Below, in pieces: positions 8,410 to 17,435 of a DNA stretch of 62,885 nt (position 1 is the stretch's first letter; each line of letters opens with the position of its first letter). Origin of the DNA: Arenicella sp. (GTDB taxonomy: Bacteria > Pseudomonadota > Gammaproteobacteria > Arenicellales > Arenicellaceae); NCBI GenBank assembly GCA_023301745.1, contig JALZVW010000013.1:1-62885 (forward strand), given 5' to 3'. Made by a program: the position numbers and the translations under genes. The notes beneath the pieces were generated by a model. It was given only the letters and a program-made list of their open reading frames with translations, was not told the origin of the DNA and did not search any database.

Positions 8410-10224
8410 TCAATATCGCTGAGAAGGAACCCTCAAGCGTTGGCCAACCTTAATACTTGAGCGCCGAGTCAAACGGTTCGCGTCGAGTAGCAAACTGCAT
8501 TTAACACGATAGTCTTCAGCGATACCGCAAGCCGTTTGCCCGCCCCGAACCACGTGCCAGCTATTCTTAGAGGAAATTTTGACCGATTGCCCAACTTTGA
8601 TCACGCTGCTTCGGCGCAGACCGTTAATCGCTAAGAATTCACTGCACCGCATTCCGGATCGCTCGGCGATCGAGCATGAGGTGTCGCCGCGCTTAACTTG
8701 ATAGCGCTGGAGACTCGACTTGCCACTGTTATGATTGTTTGATGAGGTCACTGAGGAACTAGCGGTCGCTTGACTACCGGCCGTCGATGCAACACTTATT
8801 CCGCCTGACGTTGAGGGCACCTTAAGCCGTTTACCGACATAAATGACGGCCTTGCGGTTCAACTTATTCAATTTCTTCAAAGCACGGCACGAGGCGCCAT
8901 ATTTTTCAGCAATACCGCAGGCTGTTTGCCCTCTTTTGACTTTATGCCACACGAACCCGGGTTTCTCAACTTCTCGGGGCAGTCGATTCATCTTGGCTAC
9001 CTCGGCGCTCCAGCCTCGCTCGCGGTAGGGAACTTTGAGCTTGTAGCCTTTGGGTATCAGAGCCTTATGCCGCCAAATGATCTTCTTAAGTGCTGGGTTT
9101 AATGTCTTCAATTGGCTGCTATCGACGCCAAGTTCCTTAGTCAAACGTTTCGCTGACGTGGCTCTTGAAAGTGCCACGGTATTGAATGATTCGAATCGAT
9201 TTGTCTGATCGGAGTCGACTACACCAAAGAATTTTTCGGAATTTTTGGCGACATGCCTTGCCGCTAAAAAGCTGGCGTAAAAATTTTTCACTGCGGTCTG
9301 AAAACTAGGCGACTTATATTCGAGTAATAAACGTTCATAATCCAAACCGACTTGCTTAATGGCTCGCTGCATGCCCCTCACGCCATAGTTATATGAGGTG
9401 ATGACAAATGGGTTTAGATCTTTGGCCTGAACCACGCCGCCGTTTTCAAAAGCCTCTTCGCTTAGTGTATCAACACTATTACGAAAGTACTTAGCCGCCG
9501 CATAGGTAGCCGCTCGCGGGTCATAACGTTCGTCAACTTTGTTATTAACAGTCAACCCGAGAGTTCTCCCAGTGCTAGGCATGATTTGCCATAAACCAGC
9601 CGCGCCAACGTGCGACAACGCTTGTGGGTTAAACGCCGATTCGACAAATGGCAAGTACTGCAATTCAGGCGTTAAATTTTGAGATTCCAACGCATCTAAG
9701 ATTGTCGGTCTGTACACATGAAACTGTGTTAGCGCTTCGCGCATTCGATCCTTATTCCCAGACTGACAACGAATTCTCTCTGAAGCCGCTTGGACCTCCT
9801 TCGCCGAACCACCCTTGAATGATGCGTACAAGCGCGATTGTGTATCGTTTAAGGAACTACCTCGACTGAGTTTCTCGGACAAGCCTTGAAGCTGACGCTT
9901 TAAACGTTTGCGCTCTTTATAAATAGAATCGCCCTTGCGGCTTTTACGGCAGCCTCCTTTGCGACTCAGGGTCGAGTAAACTCTTTGTGGATTTTCCTTA
10001 TCGTGAAATATTGCGGTATTAGTGTCCCAACGACTAAATACTTCTACCCAAAACCCAACTCGAGGCAATAATGATTCTGGACATGAAAACGTCTCATCAC
10101 ACTCTATCGGATAGCTCGAAACTGGCTTAGACAAGGTAGACGCGGCAAGCGAAACTTGAGTCACCCCGAATATCAAGCTCGAATACATAAGGCTTTTGGC
10201 GAACCGCTTTAACGAGTTTTTCAT
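8410..10224 (-). CDS. mltD: Membrane-bound lytic murein transglycosylase D-like protein with three LysM domains
   Basis: Cleaves peptidoglycan glycan strands to 1,6-anhydro ends. From the ATG at 10224 it has 604 aa and begins with a signal peptide (MKNSLKRFAKS to SLA). The frame opens 14 codons earlier at 10266, but that would bury the signal peptide. The SLT domain shows the catalytic Glu in LPFVESAFNP and the GAAGLWQIMPSTGR block. A weak LysM-like stretch follows, then three C-terminal LysM domains. Each LysM has a Cys pair exactly ten residues apart, suggesting intradomain disulfides. No lipobox was seen, so the MltD assignment rests on domain order. Confidence 0.88.
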   Translation of the reverse strand: MKNSLKRFAKSLMYSSLIFGVTQVSLAASTLSKPVSSYPIECDETFSCPESLLPRVGFWVEVFSRWDTNTAIFHDKENPQRVYSTLSRKGGCRKSRKGDSIYKERKRLKRQLQGLSEKLSRGSSLNDTQSRLYASFKGGSAKEVQAASERIRCQSGNKDRMREALTQFHVYRPTILDALESQNLTPELQYLPFVESAFNPQALSHVGAAGLWQIMPSTGRTLGLTVNNKVDERYDPRAATYAAAKYFRNSVDTLSEEAFENGGVVQAKDLNPFVITSYNYGVRGMQRAIKQVGLDYERLLLEYKSPSFQTAVKNFYASFLAARHVAKNSEKFFGVVDSDQTNRFESFNTVALSRATSAKRLTKELGVDSSQLKTLNPALKKIIWRHKALIPKGYKLKVPYRERGWSAEVAKMNRLPREVEKPGFVWHKVKRGQTACGIAEKYGASCRALKKLNKLNRKAVIYVGKRLKVPSTSGGISVASTAGSQATASSSVTSSNNHNSGKSSLQRYQVKRGDTSCSIAERSGMRCSEFLAINGLRRSSVIKVGQSVKISSKNSWHVVRGGQTACGIAEDYRVKCSLLLDANRLTRRSSIKVGQRLRVPSQRY

Positions 10225-10307
10225 TGTCGAATGACTATCAGTGAACTGCAATCTTTTAACTACCATTAATTTTGTTACTTACTTGTTGCCCAGTGCTAGG
10301 TTTACGT

Positions 10308-10385
10308 TGAGTTATTGGATGTAACTATGAGTTATTGAATGTAACTTAAGGTTTTAAGGTTTTATAAAAAACGGATTTTATAAAA
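10308..10385. repeat. Cluster of small direct repeats
   Basis: A 20-bp unit (TGAGTTATTGGATGTAACTA) is duplicated with two changes at 10308-10327 and 10328-10347. It is followed by a tandem 8-mer TTAAGGTT (10346-10361) and two copies of the 10-bp palindrome TTTTATAAAA 16 bp apart (10360-10369, 10376-10385). Confidence 0.85.
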
Positions 10386-10483
10386 CACATGCTTCGCAGA
10401 TACATGAGAACATGAGTAAATTCAGCGCCTCAATTAAGCTAAATATTAGGCCAAATCTATACCCCACTCGATAAGCGTCTCTA

Positions 10484-10499
10484 TGTGATTAAAATCACA
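10484..10499. promoter_or_regulatory. CRP-type operator palindrome
   Basis: TGTGATTAAAATCACA is an exact TGTGA-N6-TCACA site with 7-bp arms. It lies about 160 bp before the DAHP synthase start and about 260 bp before the transglycosylase start. The motif matches the established consensus of CRP/Vfr-family regulators. Which gene it serves is inference. Confidence 0.6.
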
Positions 10500-10660
10500 A
10501 ATCGTATCTTGATAATAACCACAGATCCCTGTGATTGATATCTACATTGCCAACAATTTAAATTAACTAATAACATTTAATCTTGGCGCTGCCATCCAAG
10601 CAGTATCTATGTTTAAATAGCAATGTTATCAAACTGAATAAGCGAATTTAACGCAGTAGC

Positions 10661-11734
10661 ATGAGCCTCGAAAATACCAATATTACCAGCCTTGAGCGCT
10701 TGGTAACTCCTCAGCAATTCAAACAAAAATTTCCAATTAGCGCCGATATAACATCGCATGTTGAACGCAGCCGGAAAACATTGCGTGATATCTTAGACCG
10801 CAAAGACAACCGCCTTATTGTGGTGGTCGGCCCATGTTCTGTTCACGATACTAACGCCGCTATTGAATATGCAGAACGCCTAGCCAAGCTCGCGAACGAC
10901 CTTAAAGAGGATCTGTTCATTGTCATGCGTGTTTATTTTGAGAAGCCACGAACCACGGTTGGATGGAAAGGCCTGATCAATGACCCCTTTTTGGATGGCA
11001 GCTTTCAAATTGAAAACGGCATGTCTTTGGGGCGCAAATTGATGATCGATATCAATCAAATGGGCCTGCCTATCGCGAACGAAGCACTAGACCCTATTTC
11101 GCCGCAATACATGCAAGATTTAATCAGCTGGTCGGCCATTGGTGCGCGCACTACTGAATCACAGACACACCGCGAAATGGCCAGTGGCCTATCGGTTCCG
11201 ATTGGGTTTAAAAACGGCACCGACGGCGGCCTAGGAGTCGCCATAAATGCATTAGAATCAGCCAGTAATGGTCATAGTTTCTTAGGCATTGATGCCGAAG
11301 GAAAAGTCTCGATTGTGCATTCCTCAGGGAACCAACATACGCATATTGTGTTGCGCGGTGGCGGCGGAAAACCAAACTACGACTCAGTTAATGTGCGACT
11401 CACCGAACGTGAACTACGCGCTTCGAATTTACCCGTAAACGTGATGATTGACTGCAGTCATGCAAACTCGAGTAAAGACCCAGAGCTACAGCCACTGGTT
11501 CTAGACAATATAGCCCAACAAATTCTTGAAGGAAATCAAAGTATTATTGGTGTAATGCTTGAAAGCCATTTAAAAGCCGGCAATCAAAAATTAACTGGCG
11601 ATAAATCTGAACTTGAATACGGCATGTCGATCACCGATGGATGCATTGATTGGGAAACAACCGAAAAGTCGTTGCGCCAACTTGCCAGAAAGTTAAATAC
11701 CTTTAAAAATTCTGTCGGTCAAAATTACGTTTAA
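10661..11734 (+). CDS. 3-deoxy-7-phosphoheptulonate (DAHP) synthase, class I
   Basis: Complete 357-aa class I (AroF/G/H-type) enzyme catalysing the first shikimate-pathway step. Motifs are GPCSVHD, KPRTTVGWKGLINDP, GARTTESQTHREMASGLS, GFKNGTDG and the metal-binding region around MIDCSHANSSKD. The ATG at 10661 has only a weak ribosome site. It is a paralog of the truncated DAHP synthase at the left edge; keeping two or more copies usually allows separate feedback control by different aromatic amino acids. A CRP-type palindrome lies upstream and a bidirectional terminator downstream. The isozyme letter cannot be assigned. Confidence 0.95.
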   Translation: MSLENTNITSLERLVTPQQFKQKFPISADITSHVERSRKTLRDILDRKDNRLIVVVGPCSVHDTNAAIEYAERLAKLANDLKEDLFIVMRVYFEKPRTTVGWKGLINDPFLDGSFQIENGMSLGRKLMIDINQMGLPIANEALDPISPQYMQDLISWSAIGARTTESQTHREMASGLSVPIGFKNGTDGGLGVAINALESASNGHSFLGIDAEGKVSIVHSSGNQHTHIVLRGGGGKPNYDSVNVRLTERELRASNLPVNVMIDCSHANSSKDPELQPLVLDNIAQQILEGNQSIIGVMLESHLKAGNQKLTGDKSELEYGMSITDGCIDWETTEKSLRQLARKLNTFKNSVGQNYV

Positions 11735-11814
11735 GCTTGCTCTAGACTCCGACACATTGATTCAAGAAGAAACGCTATATCAAGCATTTAAATGTTTGGC
11801 CTTAAGAGCGCACT

Positions 11815-11853
11815 AAAAAAGGCTCGCACCAGCAATGGTACGAGCCTTTTTTT
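11815..11853. terminator. Bidirectional Rho-independent terminator
   Basis: GGCTCGCACC (11821-11830) pairs with GGTACGAGCC (11837-11846) with one mismatch. It is flanked by six A residues and seven T residues, and lies between the convergent DAHP synthase and SNF transporter genes. Confidence 0.9.
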
Positions 11854-11857
11854 GTCA

Positions 11858-13225
11858 TCAATTAAAAAAGCGGTTCAGTAACTCTACTAGATCAAAGCTT
11901 CTGACTAATAATGCCAAGACAATAACTGGGCAGACGAAGCGCACATAGGCCGGCCAGACCTTCCAGAAGAAGGTTTCTTCCATATCGGGCTTACCTTCTT
12001 TTAATTCGCCTAAGAGTTTGTCACGCTTCCACACCCAGCCAACAAAGAAGCAAAAGAGTATACCGATAAACGGTTCGCTAAATTGAGTCGCGAAATTAAC
12101 CACGCCATCAAAAAGCCAACCCATGTTAAAAATGATCAGTAGACTAAATGCAAAAATAGCCAAACCAACAAGCCAGGCCGACTTCTTACGCGAAACGCCA
12201 AGACTGTCATTGGCATAAGCGACGGGTACTTCTAGCATTGAAATTGATGAGGTCAATGCAGCAATACTCATTAATACAAAGAATAGAAAGGAAACGGTAT
12301 TGCCTGCGGCGCCCATTGTTTCGAATAACGATGGCAGTACATTAAAAATTAAACGCCCACTTTCGATTAAATTACCACTCTCATCGTAGATAACAACACC
12401 ATTGTGCTGTGCGACGTACATAGCTGGAATCACTAACATCCCGGCCAGAACCGCGATGCCAATATCCATGGCGGCGACCGTGGCACCTAATTTGGGTAAA
12501 TTCTCGGACTTACTAATATACGAGCCATAAACCATCATCGTACCAACGCCTAAGGATAATGAGAAAAAGGCTTGGCTTAACGCATCTAGTACAAGGTCGG
12601 GTTCAGTAACTTTGCTGAAATCGGGCTGCAGATAGATAGCCCAACCTTGAGACGCTCCCGGCAAGGTGGCGATGTAGATTATCAAACTAATAATTAGTAA
12701 GATTAGAACGGGCATTAAACGCGTCGACCACTTTTCAATACCACTGGCGACGCCGCTGGACACGATGCCAATCGTGAGAGTGAAAAATAAGGCGCAGAAA
12801 GCGATGCTTCGCCCCATTGACTCGGCAACAAACCAAGAATCCGGCAAGCCAAGCAAACTAGACAAAGAACCTACCGCATGCGACATCATCCAACCCGCGA
12901 CGATTGCATAAAAGCTAAGAATCAGACTGGCGGTCATCATACCCCAATAGCCGGTTAGAGCCCCAAGGCCGCGCGTCTTGGGCCCGCTAATGCTAAGCAT
13001 GGATTTAACCGTATCGGCTTTAGCGTGGCGACCAATAACCAGCTCCGCCATCAAAATTGGGTAGGCTAAAATGAACGTCAAAACAATGTAGGTGAAGACG
13101 AATGCGCCACCACCATTTGACGCCACTTTAATAGGAAAGCCCCAAATATTTCCGAGGCCGATGGCCGACCCTGATGCCGCTAATACAAATGCGGTACGTG
13201 AACTAAACTCGCCTCGGGCTGCCAT
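11858..13225 (-). CDS. Sodium-dependent transporter, SNF/NSS family
   Basis: Na+-coupled symporter of the neurotransmitter:sodium symporter fold, located in the inner membrane. The 455-aa protein is hydrophobic throughout with about 11-12 membrane segments. It begins with the family signature AASGSAIGLGNIWGFPI, where TM1 is unwound at the Na+ and substrate sites. The start ATG has GGAGAG upstream. Bacterial relatives carry amino acids such as tryptophan, leucine or tyrosine. Its position between a DAHP synthase and an aromatic-type aminotransferase hints at an aromatic substrate, but that is inference. Confidence 0.92.
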   Translation of the reverse strand: MAARGEFSSRTAFVLAASGSAIGLGNIWGFPIKVASNGGGAFVFTYIVLTFILAYPILMAELVIGRHAKADTVKSMLSISGPKTRGLGALTGYWGMMTASLILSFYAIVAGWMMSHAVGSLSSLLGLPDSWFVAESMGRSIAFCALFFTLTIGIVSSGVASGIEKWSTRLMPVLILLIISLIIYIATLPGASQGWAIYLQPDFSKVTEPDLVLDALSQAFFSLSLGVGTMMVYGSYISKSENLPKLGATVAAMDIGIAVLAGMLVIPAMYVAQHNGVVIYDESGNLIESGRLIFNVLPSLFETMGAAGNTVSFLFFVLMSIAALTSSISMLEVPVAYANDSLGVSRKKSAWLVGLAIFAFSLLIIFNMGWLFDGVVNFATQFSEPFIGILFCFFVGWVWKRDKLLGELKEGKPDMEETFFWKVWPAYVRFVCPVIVLALLVRSFDLVELLNRFFN

Positions 13226-13324
13226 TGGCGCTCTCCTCTATATTTTCTAGTTTTTATTTTTAAATGAAGTGGTTAAATTTCAAACATTATGCGATCTTCG
13301 ATCGACACACACCTTTGCTGACAA

Positions 13325-14521
13325 CTATCGTGTTATGACGTCAGCGACTCGATCAACGATAACAGGCAAGTTCTGCTCGGACAAGCCAGCAACATTGATG
13401 CGGGTACTCTCTAATAGGTAAATTCCAAACTCAGACCGAAGTGTTAACACATCACTTTGAGGGATACCTAAATAGCAAAACATACCTTTACTTTCGGCTA
13501 CAAATCCAAAGTCTATTTTAGATTGTGCGTCGTTTAACCCTGTTGCTAGACCTAGACGTAACCTATTCATGCGTGATCGTACTTGTTCAAGTTCGGCTTT
13601 CCACTCACTTGTTAACGACTCACTACTGAGTAAATGACCGACAATAGACCCACCATGCGATGGCGACATACTATAACAACGGCGTGCCGCTGATAAAATT
13701 TGCGACTTAGCCGCCGCCGTTTGGCTAGCTGTTGCCGTAATAACAAGCGCCGCGCCTGTACGCTCTCTATAAACACCAAAATTCTTAGAACACGAACTTG
13801 CAACCAACACCTCTGGGCAGCGAAGTGCGGCTTGGCGAAGACCATAGGCATCGTCAACTAAACTATCACCAAACCCTTGATAGGCAACATCAATAAAAGG
13901 CACGAGCTCACGCTCAGCCAATATATCAATAACCGTATCCCACTGCGGCTGAGTTAAATCAGCGCCTGTGGGGTTATGACAACAACCATGCAACAAAACG
14001 ACGTCGCCCTTCGGAATCGCATTCAATGACTCTACCATGGCGGCAAAATCAACCCCATGAGTGTCAGCGCTATAATAGTCGTAGGTTTTAAGCGTGAGGC
14101 CAGCACTTTGTAACAACGGAAAATGATTAGCCCACGTAGGGTTACTCACCCAAACGGTCGTGTTTGCGCTTGCTTGAACCAGCAATTCAGCATTCATTCG
14201 AAGTGCGCCACAGCCACCCGGCGTCATGACCGCGGCCAGGCGGTCGCCTAGGCTGGCAACCAGATCATTGCCTAATAGTAAGTTAGAAATATGTTCAATA
14301 AACGCCGGGTCGCCAGCTTGTGGCGCATAAGCTTTAGTGCTCTGCGAGTTCAACAACGCTTGCTCGGCTTTCTTAACCGCGGTAAAAATTGGCGTTGCGC
14401 CCTTGGCATTCTGATAGACGCCAACCGATAAGTTTATCTTGTCAGCATTGGCGTCTTGTTGAAATGTTTGGTTAAGACCAAGAATCGGGTCAGCAGGAAG
14501 GATTTTCAGTTGCTCGAACAT
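13325..14521 (-). CDS. tyrB: Aromatic/aspartate aminotransferase, class I
   Basis: PLP-dependent transaminase exchanging amino groups between aspartate or aromatic amino acids and 2-oxoglutarate. The 398-aa protein has family length. The PLP lysine is Lys246 in SCSKNFGVYRERTGA. Cofactor contacts HNPTG (about 182-186), DVAYQG (211-216) and the C-terminal substrate arginine in RINVAGLSE are all present. The N-terminal INLSVGVYQN motif is typical of the AspC/TyrB subfamily. TyrB is chosen over AspC mainly from the aromatic context, so substrate range is uncertain. Confidence 0.85.
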   Translation of the reverse strand: MFEQLKILPADPILGLNQTFQQDANADKINLSVGVYQNAKGATPIFTAVKKAEQALLNSQSTKAYAPQAGDPAFIEHISNLLLGNDLVASLGDRLAAVMTPGGCGALRMNAELLVQASANTTVWVSNPTWANHFPLLQSAGLTLKTYDYYSADTHGVDFAAMVESLNAIPKGDVVLLHGCCHNPTGADLTQPQWDTVIDILAERELVPFIDVAYQGFGDSLVDDAYGLRQAALRCPEVLVASSCSKNFGVYRERTGAALVITATASQTAAAKSQILSAARRCYSMSPSHGGSIVGHLLSSESLTSEWKAELEQVRSRMNRLRLGLATGLNDAQSKIDFGFVAESKGMFCYLGIPQSDVLTLRSEFGIYLLESTRINVAGLSEQNLPVIVDRVADVITR

Positions 14522-14612
14522 GTGATTGGCGAATAGTTAGGTGTGGTTAAAAAGTAGGCATTAAAGAGTGGATAATTCAGTAAACTAAATCAGCGATACT
14601 CGCTAGCAAAAA

Positions 14613-15164
14613 TCATTCATTACCACTGCCAGCAGGCAAACTGCTGTCGGCGCCGTCTTGCGAAGCCGGAGTGGTTCGTTTGATCTCAGACAAATATTTG
14701 AATAGTAGCCGATATGACTTGGGAGGCTTGTTACGCTTTTTCTCAGCCGCAGAATTGCGCACCAGCTGGCGAATATGTTGACGATCAATAACCGGAAACT
14801 GGTCTATTAATTCGGTCAGCAACTTATCATCACCTTCGATTAAACGGTCTCGCCATTGCTCTAACTGATGCATTTCAGCCGTTTGCTGTTTACTCGGCTG
14901 CTTCTGCCTTGCAATCTCAAGCTGAATCGCTTCAAGGTCTTCGTGAGCCATTAGACTCGCTATACGGCGAAGCTGCCGCTGGTATGCACCACGTTGAAAC
15001 CGCTGACCGTCTCTTATCTCGTGACGCATAGAGTCGCTAAGTGGCACTTTTTTGAGTGCAGACGGCGGCATGTCAATGAGCTCTTTACCGAGCTCATTCA
15101 GAACCTTGATTTCCCGTTTTAAGACGGTTTTATTTGGCCGAATCGCGTATATTTTTTCGCTCAT
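14613..15164 (-). CDS. darP: Ribosome biogenesis factor DarP (YjgA, DUF615)
   Basis: Cytoplasmic, highly basic helical protein that binds late pre-50S ribosomal particles. The ATG at 15164 gives 183 aa, the length of E. coli YjgA. The frame is open 20 codons further upstream, but that part lacks family similarity. Typical stretches are VLNELGKELIDMP near the N terminus and QHIRQLVRNSAAEKKRNKPP near the C terminus. It is encoded downstream of the sensor kinase at 15261-16604 on the same strand with a gap under 100 bp, so co-transcription is possible though the functions appear unrelated. Confidence 0.9.
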   Translation of the reverse strand: MSEKIYAIRPNKTVLKREIKVLNELGKELIDMPPSALKKVPLSDSMRHEIRDGQRFQRGAYQRQLRRIASLMAHEDLEAIQLEIARQKQPSKQQTAEMHQLEQWRDRLIEGDDKLLTELIDQFPVIDRQHIRQLVRNSAAEKKRNKPPKSYRLLFKYLSEIKRTTPASQDGADSSLPAGSGNE

Positions 15165-15260
15165 AGGGCAATCTATAAGGTGGTAGCTAAAGGTGAAAAC
15201 GTTAAACGAATTATGCGCCCGCAACGCAGCCTTTACCAGTATTTTTGATAGTTAAAGCGT

Positions 15261-16604
15261 CTACGCTTTATCGCCCTGCCCGCTAGCGACTTGTCGAGAT
15301 TCGTCAAAAAAGACTTCTATTCGAGTTCCGACATCGACTTCACTTTCAACTTCGACAATCCAATTAAACCGATTAGATAATCGTTTAACGATCGTCAACC
15401 CAACGCCATAGCCTTTTCGCGTTGTCTTACCTGAGTGTTCGGCGCGATAATACGGTTGAAAAATCTTCTTAGTTTGGTCGTCGCTCATACCAATGCCGGT
15501 ATCCTCAATGACAACAGAGTGCTCTTTAATAGTGACCGTAACTGAACCTTCATTGGTATATAAAACCGCATTTCGAATCAAGTTGCCCAAAACAATCGCC
15601 ACCACCTTACGAGCGGTAAAAATTTCAAGTGGGTATTGCTCATCGATTTCTATCAATAGCGATTTATTGCCCAAGTAGATATCAGCACTTCGAATTTCGC
15701 GTTCAACCACATTAACAATGACGGTCTGCTCATCTTCAAACTCTTTATCGGTTTCACGCGCAAGAATCAAAAACGCGTCAATCAGTTCTTCCATATCGCG
15801 AGCCGACCCTTTTATTCGAGTCACATATTTCTTCGAATAATCGTCAAGATCTTGTTCAGCGAGCAATAGATCACTGGCCATTTTTATCACGGTGAGCGGT
15901 GTACGAAACTCATGACTGGCATCGCGGGTGAATGCCCTCTCGCGTTCAACAAATCGTTGAATTCGGCGCGAGTAAGACGAGAAAGACGTTACTAATTTTT
16001 CCACTTCCCAATCAACGTCCCCTGGAATATTCGACAAATCTTCCAGACTTGCGTCAGCATGAGCTGGGTCAAAGCGGTCAAATTTATTGGCCAGCCAGAC
16101 AATCGGGCTCAATAGGTAATTTGATTCGCGGTAGACCCACCAAGCCGTGGTATAGATGAGCACGAGTACAATGGTCAATGGGAAAATGCCAAAATACAAT
16201 GCCAACCGCAGCACACTTTCGCCGTCAAACAAAAGGTAGAGCCGTTTGCCATGGCGCTCCGTCGTATACATTAGAGAATGTGCCGTCTGACCGTGCATTT
16301 TTTGAAACCCTAAGCCATAGCCCTGCAACGGCTTAGGCAAACCCGCACGGGAGTCTACGTTGGTCAAGTAGCCTTTTAAATTTTCCGTATTTGGAGGTTG
16401 AAAGCTTGAGTCTTGACTATAGCCTTCCCAGAAATGATCGGCTTCGCCAGTCAGCGCCTCTCTAACCAAAAACTGCTCAATCACGACACTAGCAAAGCCG
16501 ATACTAAGCACCGCTACCAGACCAATTAAGCAGGCTTGCAAGGTCATTTTTCGACTGAGCTTACTGCGAACAGTTGATTGACGTAGGTCTTTTTTATGCT
16601 TCAC
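15261..16604 (-). CDS. Sensor histidine kinase (two-component system 1)
   Basis: Inner-membrane sensor paired with the regulator just upstream. The 447-aa protein has two membrane segments (about 22-45 and 133-157) around a roughly 85-residue periplasmic domain. A HAMP-like linker and a HisKA domain with phospho-acceptor His231 in ASHEFRTPL follow. The HATPase domain has the N-box GNLIRNAVLYTN, DTGIGMS and GYGVGLTIVKRL. The start is a GTG. The sensed signal is unknown; the input domain matches no family I can name. Confidence 0.9.
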   Translation of the reverse strand: MKHKKDLRQSTVRSKLSRKMTLQACLIGLVAVLSIGFASVVIEQFLVREALTGEADHFWEGYSQDSSFQPPNTENLKGYLTNVDSRAGLPKPLQGYGLGFQKMHGQTAHSLMYTTERHGKRLYLLFDGESVLRLALYFGIFPLTIVLVLIYTTAWWVYRESNYLLSPIVWLANKFDRFDPAHADASLEDLSNIPGDVDWEVEKLVTSFSSYSRRIQRFVERERAFTRDASHEFRTPLTVIKMASDLLLAEQDLDDYSKKYVTRIKGSARDMEELIDAFLILARETDKEFEDEQTVIVNVVEREIRSADIYLGNKSLLIEIDEQYPLEIFTARKVVAIVLGNLIRNAVLYTNEGSVTVTIKEHSVVIEDTGIGMSDDQTKKIFQPYYRAEHSGKTTRKGYGVGLTIVKRLSNRFNWIVEVESEVDVGTRIEVFFDESRQVASGQGDKA

Positions 16605-16687
16605 TCAGTGAACTCTCTTACTTACGCTTCGATAAATGTACATCAATCGGAATTCTAAAATCTGAAATCGCCGACCAATAATGAGCC

Positions 16688-17377
16688 TTAAGGCGCGTCG
16701 CCAATTCGGTAGCCGCGAGATTGTATCGTTTGTAATAACGCCTGTTCAAAAGGCTTGTCTATTTGCTTACGCAGGTTATACATATGGCTGCGCAAGGTAT
16801 CACTGTCGGGCAATATATCTCCCCATATTTCATGTTCCAATTGATTGCGACTAACAACCTTGGGCGATTCTTTCATCAGGATAGTCAGAATCTTCAAACC
16901 GATCGGAGACAAATAAATTTGCTGCCCCGAGCGTTTAACTTCTAGGGTGCCAGTATCGAGTTCTAGGTCACCAACACTGAGCACTTCCTGTTGGGCAATT
17001 TGCCCCTTTCGGCGCATCAACGCTTTGATACGGGCCTCTAGCTCTAAAATTTCGAACGGCTTGACCAAGTAATCATCAGCGCCCATTTCTAAGCCATTTA
17101 CCTTATCTTCTAAGGTATCACGTGCGGTGAGCATTAAAATCGGCGTGCCAACTTTGGCTTCTTCGCGTAACTTTCGACACACATCTAGACCATCCATTTC
17201 TGGCAACATCAGGTCGAGAAGAATGACATCGTAGTCATTATGACTTGCTAAGTTATAACCCATGCGGCCATCACTGGCGTAGTCAAGTTCGTAATCTCGG
17301 CGCTCGAAATAGTCATATAACATCTCGGCGATATCTTTATGATCTTCGACAATTAAAACGCGGGTACTATTGGTCAT
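16688..17377 (-). CDS. OmpR/PhoB-family response regulator (two-component system 1)
   Basis: 229-aa DNA-binding regulator with a receiver domain and C-terminal winged helix. The phospho-acceptor is Asp55 in VILLDLMLPEMDG, with an N-terminal acidic pair ED and the lysine in DDYLVKPFE. The winged helix ends QSRGYRIGDAP. It lies upstream of its kinase on the same strand with a gap of about 80 bp. The divergent lipoprotein gene at 17436 starts 58 bp from this start codon, so a shared regulatory region is likely. Confidence 0.93.
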   Translation of the reverse strand: MTNSTRVLIVEDHKDIAEMLYDYFERRDYELDYASDGRMGYNLASHNDYDVILLDLMLPEMDGLDVCRKLREEAKVGTPILMLTARDTLEDKVNGLEMGADDYLVKPFEILELEARIKALMRRKGQIAQQEVLSVGDLELDTGTLEVKRSGQQIYLSPIGLKILTILMKESPKVVSRNQLEHEIWGDILPDSDTLRSHMYNLRKQIDKPFEQALLQTIQSRGYRIGDAP

Positions 17378-17435
17378 AATGTGTGTGTGGTTCTTTATAA
17401 TGAATCAAGTCTAGGAAACTATTAGTGAGGCCAAT

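Larger units (their letters stand above)
10225..10660. other. Divergent intergenic region between the transglycosylase and DAHP synthase
   Basis: About 435 bp, AT-rich, with no gene. It holds a cluster of small direct repeats (10308-10385), a CRP-type palindrome at 10484-10499 and a smaller inverted repeat CACAG-ATCC-CTGTG at 10520-10533. All are listed or discussed separately. Confidence 0.6.
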
